Assembly (NCBI GenBank): GCA_943840615.1
Contig: CALSVI010000004.1
Span: 1 to 64,000 of the forward strand
DNA length: 64,000 bases
Direction of reading: 5' to 3'
Origin: an uncultured Luminiphilus sp.
GTDB lineage: Bacteria; Pseudomonadota; Gammaproteobacteria; Pseudomonadales; Halieaceae
In this document: positions 47,579 through 56,853 of the stretch, in pieces
Numbering within the stretch: the stretch's first letter is position 1
Layout of the letters: each line of letters begins with the position of its first letter
The notes under the pieces: model-generated
The model's input: only the letters and a program-made list of their open reading frames with translations
Database searches by the model: none
Told to the model about the DNA's origin: nothing
Made by a program: the position numbers and the translations under genes

Positions 47579-49894
47579 ATGAAAACCGCACAAAAAACCC
47601 TACTTGCCACGATCTTGGCAGCGCTAGTCACGCCCTTTGCGGCGCAGGCTCAGCTTGAAGAAATTATCGTGACCGCCCAGAAACGGGAACAGAGCCTTCA
47701 GGACGTGTCCATCGCCATCTCTGCATTCGACAGCGCCCAGCTAACTGAGTTGGGGCTGACGAGCGTGGAGCAATTGGCCACGATCATCCCCAACGTCGAA
47801 CTCTCCGATGCGCGGGGTGCTGGTCTGCCCACATGGGTCATTCGTGGTGCCGGATTGGAAGACTTTAACGCCAACAACACGCCGGTCTCCGCTATTTTCT
47901 ACGATGAAGTGTATATGACCTCGAACGCGCTCGGCGGCATCGGTCTGTTCGACGTCGATCGTGTTGAGGTGCTCAAGGGCCCGCAGGGGGGGCTTTATGG
48001 TCGAAACGCGACGGGCGGTGCGATCAGAATTCTATCTACGAAGCCTGATCTGAACGAGACAAGCGGTTTCGTGCGAGGGACCTATGGTCAATGGGATCGA
48101 TGGAGTCTGGAAGGCGCCATAGGCGGGCCCATTATTGAAAACAAACTGGCCTATCGGCTTGCGGTCAATACTGATCAGGGTGGTGGTTGGCAGGATTCTC
48201 TGACGACTCCGGAGGATGATGAGCATGGCGATCGCGATTTTCAGGCGGTAAGAGCGCAGCTGTTATTTACGCCCAGCGATGCATTGGAAGTTTTGCTCAA
48301 AATCGATGCTGGCAGGGATCAGTCGGAAACCGTCATGCCGCGCTTGAATGGTACATACAGTACTGCCTATGACTTTGATTATTGTGGTGCGATCTACCAA
48401 GGGCGGCGTGATGACTCGAGCTGTATCGGGTTCCATAACCTGGTTGATGCGCTGTATGGATTCACACTGGGTTTGCCGACTCCCGCTGACCAGAAGAGCA
48501 ACGGTGAAACGGTGCTCTCGAACCCAATCAATAGGCTGGATAACGAATGGACGGGCTATAACCTCAACATTGATTGGGACTTAGGGAATACCACCCTCAA
48601 ATCGATTACGTCTTACTACGAATACGATTTTTTCCAATTCTTCGATTACGACGCCACGCCACTCGCCATTGTGTCCAGTGCTGAGGGATTCCCTGACGGG
48701 GAGACCGAATTTGAGCAATGGTCTCAAGAGTTCCGCCTGACAAGTACCGGCGATGGACCTTTGACCTGGCTTGCAGGCGCCATGTATGCAGAGGACACCA
48801 ACGAAAGTCTGCAGAGTTTTTCAGTTGAAGCACTGACGGAGCTGGGTTTTGTCGCCTTTACAAACGGTCTTGCAAACTACACGCAGGATACCGAAACCTG
48901 GGCTGTTTACGGTCAGGTGGGTTATGACTTAACTGATCGTCTTAATCTCCATGGCTCGCTCCGCTATACGGATGAAGACAAGGACATTGATTACCTCTCC
49001 ACGGTCGTCGTTCAGGGGTTCACGGTGCCCCTCGGTGAGGTCGAGGGTTTTGAGACATCTCTAGAGGAAAACTGGTCCGGTCATATTGGCCTGGATTGGA
49101 GCGTATCGGACAACACACTGCTCTATGCCCGGTTTTCTCGGGGCTTCAAATCGGGCGGCTTCTTTGCGGCATTTACCGACAACAACGACCAGCTGACACC
49201 CTACGCCGAGGAGATCAACGATTCGTACGAGATCGGTATCAAGTCGAACCCCACCGACGACCTGCAGATTAACGCGGCGGCGTTCTTTTATGACTACCAG
49301 GACGCTCAGGGGGGAATTATGGTTCCATCAGATGGTTCACCCTCGGGCACCCTCTCGACGATTGGCACAGTGGGTGATGCCGAGCACTATGGCGCGGAAG
49401 TCGACCTTTTATGGGCGCCTTCTAGCCTGCCCGGTTTTCAGCTTGGTGTGTCTGCGGGCTGGCTTGACGCCGAGATAAGTGATTCAAATGAGACGTCTTT
49501 AGATCAACTCGGGCAACCCCAGTCTCTGCAGGGTGTGGATCGCCAGTGGTCACCGAGATCGAGCTATACCATTAGCGCGCGACAGGAATTTACTCTTGCG
49601 GGCAATCTGCTCGGAAGTGTTGGAGCGGTATATAGTTGGCGCGACGATCCACTCACTCGGGATATGCAGCTGGGAGACTTGGATTACGGAATGCTACAGG
49701 TCGAAGCCTACGGCCTGCTGAGCCTGCGCATTGCGCTGGCGCACCTTGACCAAGGCTGGCAGATCGCGCTCAGGGCTGACAACCTGGCGGATGAAGAGTA
49801 CGCCACCATGTCTTCCGGAGACGGCGGTGGTAGCTACTGGGACGTCCCCGGTCGCCCCCGCAGTGTCACAGCTGAGTTACGTTACGACTTCTAG
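47579..49894 (+). CDS. TonB-dependent receptor
   Basis: Signal peptide, LEEIIVTAQKREQSLQDVSIAISA plug motif, VEVLKGPQGGLYGRNATGGAI, C-terminal aromatic RPRSVTAELRYDF. Confidence 0.95.
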   Translation: MKTAQKTLLATILAALVTPFAAQAQLEEIIVTAQKREQSLQDVSIAISAFDSAQLTELGLTSVEQLATIIPNVELSDARGAGLPTWVIRGAGLEDFNANNTPVSAIFYDEVYMTSNALGGIGLFDVDRVEVLKGPQGGLYGRNATGGAIRILSTKPDLNETSGFVRGTYGQWDRWSLEGAIGGPIIENKLAYRLAVNTDQGGGWQDSLTTPEDDEHGDRDFQAVRAQLLFTPSDALEVLLKIDAGRDQSETVMPRLNGTYSTAYDFDYCGAIYQGRRDDSSCIGFHNLVDALYGFTLGLPTPADQKSNGETVLSNPINRLDNEWTGYNLNIDWDLGNTTLKSITSYYEYDFFQFFDYDATPLAIVSSAEGFPDGETEFEQWSQEFRLTSTGDGPLTWLAGAMYAEDTNESLQSFSVEALTELGFVAFTNGLANYTQDTETWAVYGQVGYDLTDRLNLHGSLRYTDEDKDIDYLSTVVVQGFTVPLGEVEGFETSLEENWSGHIGLDWSVSDNTLLYARFSRGFKSGGFFAAFTDNNDQLTPYAEEINDSYEIGIKSNPTDDLQINAAAFFYDYQDAQGGIMVPSDGSPSGTLSTIGTVGDAEHYGAEVDLLWAPSSLPGFQLGVSAGWLDAEISDSNETSLDQLGQPQSLQGVDRQWSPRSSYTISARQEFTLAGNLLGSVGAVYSWRDDPLTRDMQLGDLDYGMLQVEAYGLLSLRIALAHLDQGWQIALRADNLADEEYATMSSGDGGGSYWDVPGRPRSVTAELRYDF

Positions 49895-49916
49895 GTCGAG
49901 ATACCTCAGCACTGGA

Positions 49917-49938
49917 ACCGCTAGCAGCTGCTAGCGGT
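49917..49938 (+). terminator. Perfect 22-bp palindrome after the TonB receptor, possible terminator
   Basis: ACCGCTAGCAGCTGCTAGCGGT followed by CTCACTCTTT. Confidence 0.4.
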
Positions 49939-50042
49939 CTCACTCTTTAGAGGGCCAGAGACGTCGCTATTCCTCAGTCGACAATCTTACAATCGGTGCT
50001 GATTCCGGTTTGTTAACAACACGCTCATATCTAAGGTGTCTG

Positions 50043-50528
50043 ATGATGAACTACACCACGATCGTTACGATTTTATTGCTTCTACTCTCGGGTCAGAACG
50101 TTAACGGTCAGGAATCACCTCCGGAACCAATGCCAGTGATCCCGATTGCTATTGAGCAGGGCTATCTGGAAGGCAGAGGGCTGACTCGGGTTGATCCATC
50201 AGAGTTCGATGGCGAGAACGTGACGCGAGACGAGGACTTCACCTCGGACTCCTATACACACGGTTTTTATACCGGGAAAATATTCGTTGCTGTCTACGAG
50301 GCCGGGCCCGGCAGGGTCTACATTGATGGAGCCCTATTTGACGAATTTGTTCAAATTCTGGAGGGGCGCCTCATACTCACACCCGATGGTGGGGATGCTG
50401 TCGAGTTCAAGCAAGGCGAGTCACTAGTCGTGCCCCAAGGCTATAAAGGTTACTGGTATATGCCTGAGAAGTATCGGGAGCTCATCGTCATCAATACAGA
50501 CTATGCTCGAGCGAAAGGTGAGCCATAA
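50043..50528 (+). CDS. Secreted cupin-domain protein
   Basis: Signal peptide MMNYTTIVTILLLLLSGQNVNG; FDEFVQILEGRLILTPDGGDAVEFKQGESLVVPQGYKGYW. Confidence 0.82.
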   Translation: MMNYTTIVTILLLLLSGQNVNGQESPPEPMPVIPIAIEQGYLEGRGLTRVDPSEFDGENVTRDEDFTSDSYTHGFYTGKIFVAVYEAGPGRVYIDGALFDEFVQILEGRLILTPDGGDAVEFKQGESLVVPQGYKGYWYMPEKYRELIVINTDYARAKGEP

Positions 50529-50719
50529 GTAAGGGGCTTCTCTGTCCCAATACAATCACATTTCCTGAGGGATGCGGTCGTATCAATACAGGCGCTGTTA
50601 AGTGACTGGCGCAAACTCAAGGGCCGTCTTCTTTGAGATACCTGAAGGAGGCAATGATGTCTCCGGTTACAATCGGGCAAGCGCTGGCTTTTGTGCTTGC
50701 CATATGAGGAGTCAATGCT

Positions 50720-51154
50720 ATGGGCGAAGAAGTTTCCGAAGAAGTAACCCCGATTCTGCCAATTTCTGTTGGGCAGAGTTTGTTGGATGGTAAGGGTCTG
50801 ACTGCTGGCGACCCCTCAGAGTTCGGTGACGACGAAAATATCTCTCAAGAGGGCGAGCCGGCAGGTTTCAGCACGCACAATTTTCATACCGGTAAAATAA
50901 TGGTGTCTGTCTATGAAGCGGGCCCTGGCAAGGTCCGAATCGAAGGCGCGCTTTACGACGAGTTCATTACGATTCTTCAAGGGCGGTTGATCCTTACACC
51001 GGATAGCGGCGGTGAGTTTGAGTACCAGACCGGAGACTCGCTGATTGTGCCGAAGGGCTATGTCGGGGGTTGGGATATGCCCGAGCGCTATCGTGAACTG
51101 ATTGTCGTCGATACTGAGTTCATGCAGGAAGCAGCCGAGGTAGCGAACTCCTAA
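50720..51154 (+). CDS. Cupin-domain protein, paralogue of the upstream gene; signal peptide apparently cut off by in-frame TGA
   Basis: YDEFITILQGRLILTPDSGGEFEYQTGDSLIVPKGYVGGW; in-frame upstream MMSPVTIGQALAFVLAI-TGA-GVNA from 50654. Confidence 0.78.
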   Translation: MGEEVSEEVTPILPISVGQSLLDGKGLTAGDPSEFGDDENISQEGEPAGFSTHNFHTGKIMVSVYEAGPGKVRIEGALYDEFITILQGRLILTPDSGGEFEYQTGDSLIVPKGYVGGWDMPERYRELIVVDTEFMQEAAEVANS

Positions 51155-51171
51155 CCGTGGCCGGACTAATG

Positions 51172-51588
51172 GCGCATTCAAAACAGTCACTAGGCCCGGA
51201 AGCGGTCGTCCGCGCTTATTACGCTGATATATCTGCTGGGCGTTTCACGGACGCCATTGCGCGGCTGGCGCCGGATGCCACGACATGGATTTTAGGAGAG
51301 GGTCACTGGCCTCTGGGGGGATATCACGATCTCGCCAGCCTTGGAGAAATCCACGCCATGGTGGCCGAGCGTTTTCCTGAGGGATTGAGGCTCACCATTG
51401 ATGCCGTGACCGTGGAGGGAGAGCGGGTGGCGGTAGAAGCCGAGTCTTACGGCGTTCGCGCTGATGGCAAGGTCTACTGCAACCAGTATCACTACCTGAT
51501 TATTGTTCGCGACGGTTTGATCTGTGATCGGCGCGAGTACTTGGATACTATCCACGCCAAAGAACTGCTGTGCGATCCAATGGACTGA
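51172..51588 (+). CDS. SnoaL/NTF2-like protein
   Basis: AVVRAYYADISAGRFTDAIARLAPDATTWILGEG. Confidence 0.78.
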   Translation, partial: AHSKQSLGPEAVVRAYYADISAGRFTDAIARLAPDATTWILGEGHWPLGGYHDLASLGEIHAMVAERFPEGLRLTIDAVTVEGERVAVEAESYGVRADGKVYCNQYHYLIIVRDGLICDRREYLDTIHAKELLCDPMD

Positions 51589-51598
51589 GGGGGGTAAC

Positions 51599-51925
51599 GT
51601 GGGGTATTGGTATCTGATCATCGCAATCATCGCTGAGGTGCTGGCAACGAGCGCACTCAAGCAGTCAGAAGGGTTCTCCAGGTTGTTGCCGAGTCTGGTG
51701 GTGGTCGGGGGATATGGTGCGTCCTTCTACTTTCTGTCACTGGTTCTCCGAACGGTGCCCATTGGCGTCGCCTATGCAGTGTGGGCCGGATTGGGCATCG
51801 TGCTGATCACCATTGTCGGAGCGGTGCTCTATGGGCAAAAAATGGATCTGCCGGCAGTTTTGGGCATCACACTCATCGTCAGCGGCGTGCTTATTTTGCA
51901 CTTGTTTTCCAACATCAAGTCGTAA
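51599..51925 (+). CDS. Small multidrug resistance (SMR/EmrE-like) transporter
   Basis: YWYLIIAIIAEVLATSALKQSEGFSRLLPS, GVAYAVWAGLGIVLITIVGAVLYGQ. Confidence 0.92.
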   Translation: MGYWYLIIAIIAEVLATSALKQSEGFSRLLPSLVVVGGYGASFYFLSLVLRTVPIGVAYAVWAGLGIVLITIVGAVLYGQKMDLPAVLGITLIVSGVLILHLFSNIKS

Positions 51926-51976
51926 GCGCTTCCTGAATGCCGTGACTGCGTTGCGCTAGATCGCGCTGGCAGTTAT

Positions 51977-52687
51977 TTACGCGCCGGTTTTTGACTCCCC
52001 TCGGCAGTAAATCCCGATTGCAAAGGCCGCAATCCATGCAAGCAGCATGAAGGTGCTGTAGTGGGTGATGTCTTTCAGAGGGATCACGCCGGCGATCAGT
52101 AAGCCGTAAAAGGCGGGATAGATAACACCGAAGAGGCCCAGGCTGATGGCGGCGACCTTCGCACTGGTTGAGAACCGGAACAGTGGGCGGGCGACAAGCA
52201 AGCCGGTCACCGACCAGAGCCAGAGTCCAAGGTAGTCGAAGTAGGTGGTCAGGCTGTAAGGGTAAGACTGGCTATTAATGGAGAGCAGGGTGAGGCCAGG
52301 CTCTTGGCTAGATGATCCTGCGGCCAGGTCCTGAGCGGCGAGGGGAACGATCCAAAGTTCGGTGCCCTTGGTGATGAGAATGGCCATGGTGCCCAGCATC
52401 AAAATGATACCGCCCGTGACCGCAGCCAGGGGGTTAACGCTGAAAACTTTCCAGCACGCGGCGGCAAAAATAATGGTAAGTGTGAATACCTGAATAATTT
52501 GGGTGACCCAGCTGAGCACAAAGGCAGAGGTGTTGCTATTCAGCCAGGCGACTTTCTCAGCAGCCGTGCTGCCAGCGGGGGCGTCATAGACGCCGAACAT
52601 GCTCACGACTGTGAACACGAAAAGGATGACCGCTGACAGATATGCGGCGTTGTTGATTTGACTGTCTAATCGAGTGGTAGTACTCAT
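51977..52687 (-). CDS. Hypothetical multi-pass membrane protein, paralogue of 771-1508
   Basis: AEKVAWLNSNTSAFVLSWVTQI, YFDYLGLWLWSV match the first copy. Confidence 0.75.
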   Translation of the reverse strand: MSTTTRLDSQINNAAYLSAVILFVFTVVSMFGVYDAPAGSTAAEKVAWLNSNTSAFVLSWVTQIIQVFTLTIIFAAACWKVFSVNPLAAVTGGIILMLGTMAILITKGTELWIVPLAAQDLAAGSSSQEPGLTLLSINSQSYPYSLTTYFDYLGLWLWSVTGLLVARPLFRFSTSAKVAAISLGLFGVIYPAFYGLLIAGVIPLKDITHYSTFMLLAWIAAFAIGIYCRGESKTGA

Positions 52688-52727
52688 TGGTTACCCTCTA
52701 AAAAATAATGGTGGGTTGATGTGCCCT

Positions 52728-53183
52728 TTACTTCACTTTTGCCAGAACGGCATTGATATCCAAGTCCAGTTCGACCCGGCGTCGATGGTAGCGCCAACCT
52801 TCCTCGGTTCGTTTTAGCTCATCGATATACCAGCCGGAGGCCACAAATTCATTGCGGGTGCCGTTTCCGTCCTGAAGAACGGTGAGCATGCGAACGCGCT
52901 GCTGAGCGATATCGCCGCTGATGTCCAACTCTGGTTCGGTGGTGACGTGTACAGCGGTCGTCGTGGCATTGCAGCGGGCCGCAATCTGCTCACGCCCGAC
53001 GTAGATTCCCTCACCGACGATATTGAACTCGGCATCCTCAGTGAAGAGGCTGGAGTAAGACTTGCCGTCCGCGAGGTCGGCGTAGCGGTTGTACGTGGCA
53101 TTCAGTTGCCTGATTGCCACATAGTCCGAAAGGTACTGGAGTGGATTGTCTTGCATGACTGCCTCCCCGGCAAAATTCGCCAT
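52728..53183 (-). CDS. SnoaL/NTF2-like protein
   Basis: YVAIRQLNATYNRYADLADGKSYSSLFTEDAEFNI. Confidence 0.82.
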   Translation of the reverse strand: MANFAGEAVMQDNPLQYLSDYVAIRQLNATYNRYADLADGKSYSSLFTEDAEFNIVGEGIYVGREQIAARCNATTTAVHVTTEPELDISGDIAQQRVRMLTVLQDGNGTRNEFVASGWYIDELKRTEEGWRYHRRRVELDLDINAVLAKVK

Positions 53184-53206
53184 TCAACCGCGGTTAGGCG
53201 ATGGGC

Positions 53207-55096
53207 TTACGCATTACCCAGTTGTTCATTGACAGCCCGCCACGCAGCGTCGATAGCGCCGTCGAGATAAGCCCGGTTCTCAGAGTCTGAATTGGCAATA
53301 CTGATATGACCCAAAGGCTTCCGACCTTGTTCGTGGGGTGCCCTGCCCTTTGGCCATACTGGGTCGTAAAGTTCCATGTAGTCGTAGGCGTAACCGTGTG
53401 ACCAGCGGTTGATGGTGATCGCTTCTATGTCTCGGTCCGCATCGAAGCCAAGAGCGCCAAACATGCCGGTTAGCTGCTCGCGTATTTCCTGCTCATAGTC
53501 GGCGAAGGTCGTGGTATAGATTTTATGCCTGGCCTGGCGATAAAGATCCCTGCCGCTCTGGCTGCCGTTGTTTCTGTCTGTTGGCGAAGTCAGCATATAG
53601 ATGAGCATGGGCGAACTGGCGTCGCCGTTCGACTTGTAATCACCAATTGAAACGGGGGGCGCACTGGATACCAACTGGTAGTGGCTGGTGGGGCAGTGAA
53701 ACACTTCAACCCCGGCCTTGTTGAAGGCGTGACGATTACGAATCAGCACATTCGTGGCAATCAAGGGTACTTTCACGCTATAGCGCAGGTTCTCTTTCTG
53801 CTCCTCCGGCATATCCGGACATAGACTGGGTATCAGGCCGTTATAGCAGGCCAATACGCAATGCTTGCCCCTTACGCGGAAGGCTTTGCCGTTTGTTACG
53901 TAGGCTACCGATACCGAGCCGTCGGCAGTGTTGCTTGCGTTGATTGCGGAACTGTTGAGTCGCAGGCGCACCCGGTGAGTTGGCAGATCCAGTTTGTCGT
54001 AGTCGAAGCGGGCTGTAACCACGTCTTCAATAGTGTCTCCGGGGGCTACAGCGGGAATCAGTCGACGCACCATTTGCCGGGTTAGGGAAGCGTTGCCATC
54101 GGGCATCCAGACGATATCGGATTCTTCCATAATCAGCGTGTCTGCGAGGGCCGCATAGGCTTCCTCTCCCAGCACGCTGAAGCCAGGTACTCCCCACTTG
54201 AGCGCCTCGGCAATAGAGATGGAATCGGGATAAAGGCAGAAGGTGACGCCGATGATGGTGTTCCATAGTGAAGAGGTGGGTTCTGCGAGCCCGACGTAAT
54301 CTGTTAGGAACGCCTGATAGGTCGTGCTCTTGAGGAAGCGCTTGATATCCTCCTCGGGTATTGCCTTCTGTAGCTCAAGAGTGCCCTCCACAAAGGCGAT
54401 GAGCTTTTGTTGCTCGGAAGCGGGCACCGTAAGGGATTGAATCAGCTCCCGGTAGTTGCCCATGCCGAACCAGGTGCCCATCCAGGGTCCGTTGATGATT
54501 TTATCTTCACCGAAGTGTTTGCTGTCGGTATACAGGCCAACGTCGACCGATGCGTCTGCCATACCCCAGCCAGGCGCCATGGCATCTCTTACCTTGTCTA
54601 GGTCGAAACCAAGATCGCTGACGAGCTCCTTGGATTGCTGGGAGTAGAGGTGAGAATCCTGAAAGTTACCGCTGCCACCGGGGCCGAGCAGCATCTGGCC
54701 CTGGCTGTGAAATTCGTTGCGCTTGGCATGGCCGCCAAAGTCATCATGGTTGTCCAGTATGAGAATGCGTGCGTCTTTGCCCACCTTCTGCTGGTAGAAC
54801 AGTGCGGCAGCCAGGCCACTGATTCCCGCACCGACTACGATGAGGTCGTATTCTTCTTCTAGGTCGGTGTAGTTTGAGGGCTTCTCGCCGCGCCAGGCTA
54901 GTGCGTGGGACGTCTCGTAGGCGCCTTCATGGCTTCCCCTAATGCCGTTCAGCGTTGGCGGGTAGTAATTACTGGTGCCGCTAGAGGCGCTCTCAACCGC
55001 CGAAGCGAGCACCGTTTTTGGGCCCATCAGGGCCGCGCTACCAATAGATAGGGCGACGCCATCCAGAAAATCCCTTCGGGTAATGTCTCCACTCAT
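53207..55096 (-). CDS. TAT-signal FAD/NAD(P)-binding oxidoreductase, spermidine dehydrogenase-like
   Basis: TRRDFLDG TAT motif, IVVGAGISGLAAALFY, DNHDDFGGHAKRNEF; close paralogue of 1533-3419. Confidence 0.82.
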   Translation of the reverse strand: MSGDITRRDFLDGVALSIGSAALMGPKTVLASAVESASSGTSNYYPPTLNGIRGSHEGAYETSHALAWRGEKPSNYTDLEEEYDLIVVGAGISGLAAALFYQQKVGKDARILILDNHDDFGGHAKRNEFHSQGQMLLGPGGSGNFQDSHLYSQQSKELVSDLGFDLDKVRDAMAPGWGMADASVDVGLYTDSKHFGEDKIINGPWMGTWFGMGNYRELIQSLTVPASEQQKLIAFVEGTLELQKAIPEEDIKRFLKSTTYQAFLTDYVGLAEPTSSLWNTIIGVTFCLYPDSISIAEALKWGVPGFSVLGEEAYAALADTLIMEESDIVWMPDGNASLTRQMVRRLIPAVAPGDTIEDVVTARFDYDKLDLPTHRVRLRLNSSAINASNTADGSVSVAYVTNGKAFRVRGKHCVLACYNGLIPSLCPDMPEEQKENLRYSVKVPLIATNVLIRNRHAFNKAGVEVFHCPTSHYQLVSSAPPVSIGDYKSNGDASSPMLIYMLTSPTDRNNGSQSGRDLYRQARHKIYTTTFADYEQEIREQLTGMFGALGFDADRDIEAITINRWSHGYAYDYMELYDPVWPKGRAPHEQGRKPLGHISIANSDSENRAYLDGAIDAAWRAVNEQLGNA

Positions 55097-55118
55097 ACTA
55101 GTGACCTTAATGCTGGGG

Positions 55119-55520
55119 CTATTGGCTCAAGAGTTGATTAAGTAAATCCATGTTCAAGAACTCGGTGATACTGGAGATCTTATCGCCCTCAAATTGCAGC
55201 ATGTGCACATACTCGTTTTTGTAGGGCATCCCCGAGCGACCTGTCGCTTGGCTGGAGAAATGTACAAAAGCTATGCCATCCCCAGCCACAATCTGATTCA
55301 CCGTGGTTTGCACTCCGCTCTCGTCGAAATGTTCGAACACCTTCAGCCAGCAGTTTTGAAGGATGTCGTTCATGCCCCGAAATTCGCGGCAAAGTTCCGG
55401 GTGGGAGCCCACCACTCTGAATGCCATATCCTCAGTGGCGTGATCGAAAGCGCCCGCCAGATCACCGCTGCTTATCGCGGCCGAGAATGCCTTGTAGACC
55501 TGTTCTTCTGTTGTCGTCAT
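55119..55520 (-). CDS. SnoaL/NTF2-like protein
   Basis: VYKAFSAAISSGDLAGAFDHATEDMAFRVVG. Confidence 0.78.
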   Translation of the reverse strand: MTTTEEQVYKAFSAAISSGDLAGAFDHATEDMAFRVVGSHPELCREFRGMNDILQNCWLKVFEHFDESGVQTTVNQIVAGDGIAFVHFSSQATGRSGMPYKNEYVHMLQFEGDKISSITEFLNMDLLNQLLSQ

Positions 55521-55563
55521 GTCATCGTTCCTTCCAAAAATATCCCTTGCGTGGGGTGGGTTG

Positions 55564-56781
55564 TCACCACACCAAGGGGAGTTTCGCCAGTGAGACGACG
55601 GCTCCCAGATTCACGTCGATATCTGCGTCGTCCGCGATCGAAAAATCGGGAATCCTATTGAGCCATTCTTCCAAAGCAATTCGGATTTCGAGACGCGCCA
55701 GGTTTGACCCCATACAACGATGAGGCCCGAATACGAACGCACAGTGTCGGTTGGGTGAGCGCTCGAAATCTGCGTTCAGGGGATCTGCGAATTCCTTGCT
55801 GTCAAGACTGGCGACCGCGGTGATGCAATTGACGAAGTCGCCCTGCTTGAGCTGCACCCCGTGGAATTCCATGTCCTCTGTGACACACCGTCTGACTTCG
55901 ACTACCGAGTGCATACGGAAGAACTCTTCCACGGCACTTGGGATCGACTCAGGGTTATCTCTAAGTCCTTGCTGCGCTGCAGGGTTGCTTGCCAAATAGC
56001 GCCAGGCAAAACCGAGAGAAGAGGCGACCGTATCAAGCCCGCCGACGAACAGCAGGAAGTACATCCCCATGATTTCCTTATCGGTGAGTGGCCGATTATC
56101 CACTGTGAATTCCAAGATAGATGAGGCCAGATCATCCTTAGGGTTAGCCCTTTTCTCGGCAATCAATTTGAGGAGATAGTCGTATATATCCCGCGCAGCC
56201 TGAGCGCGGGTTTCTATGGTGTTTGACACATGGAGAAGCTTGTATTCGTAGTCCAGAATCTTGTCGAAATCTGTCCGCGGCATACCAAAGAGGTCCATAA
56301 AAATCCTCACAGGAAATTGGACCGCGAACTGCTCCACGAAATCGCAACGGCCTTTTGATTCGAACGCCTCTATGAGTTCAATGGCGGAAGCACGAATCGC
56401 ATCTTCCCGTTTTGCCACTTCCCTCGGGGAGAGCGGCACATTGAAATGCGAGCGGTAGCCGCGGTGTTCCGGAGGATCGATTTCCAGTGGAATCAGATCC
56501 AGTTCCTGCCCCAACAGAAAGGAGAATCCGGTGTTGTTCTTCGAGGAAAATAGCTCAGGACTCTGCAGCACTTCCTTAATAATGGCCCCATCCGATATTG
56601 ACCATCCTCCGGCGCCCTGAAAGGCGGCCGGGTTAAAAAATATCGGCGGAGCCTCGTTGGGTAAGTTCGCGAACACCTTGAAAGGATTTTTCTTTAATTC
56701 GGGGTGAGTATCGCCATCCAGCGCAAAGATTAAGTTTTCAGGTATGTGGTCCGGTATGGCGTAATCAAAAATGCTTGTCAT
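55564..56781 (-). CDS. Cytochrome P450
   Basis: I-helix GGLDTVASS, EEFFR (ExxR), haem loop FVFGPHRCMGSNLARLE. Confidence 0.95.
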   Translation of the reverse strand: MTSIFDYAIPDHIPENLIFALDGDTHPELKKNPFKVFANLPNEAPPIFFNPAAFQGAGGWSISDGAIIKEVLQSPELFSSKNNTGFSFLLGQELDLIPLEIDPPEHRGYRSHFNVPLSPREVAKREDAIRASAIELIEAFESKGRCDFVEQFAVQFPVRIFMDLFGMPRTDFDKILDYEYKLLHVSNTIETRAQAARDIYDYLLKLIAEKRANPKDDLASSILEFTVDNRPLTDKEIMGMYFLLFVGGLDTVASSLGFAWRYLASNPAAQQGLRDNPESIPSAVEEFFRMHSVVEVRRCVTEDMEFHGVQLKQGDFVNCITAVASLDSKEFADPLNADFERSPNRHCAFVFGPHRCMGSNLARLEIRIALEEWLNRIPDFSIADDADIDVNLGAVVSLAKLPLVW

Positions 56782-56853
56782 ATGCTGATGCCTTGAATGA
56801 TCGGGTTCGGAGCGCGGGGAGCTCTGTGGTCGTTCATTGCAGACTACATAAAC

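Noticed and set aside
50705-50707. TGA as selenocysteine codon
   Set aside because: It lies in a signal peptide hydrophobic core, not a redox site, and no SECIS-like hairpin was evident; nonsense change or read error is simpler.
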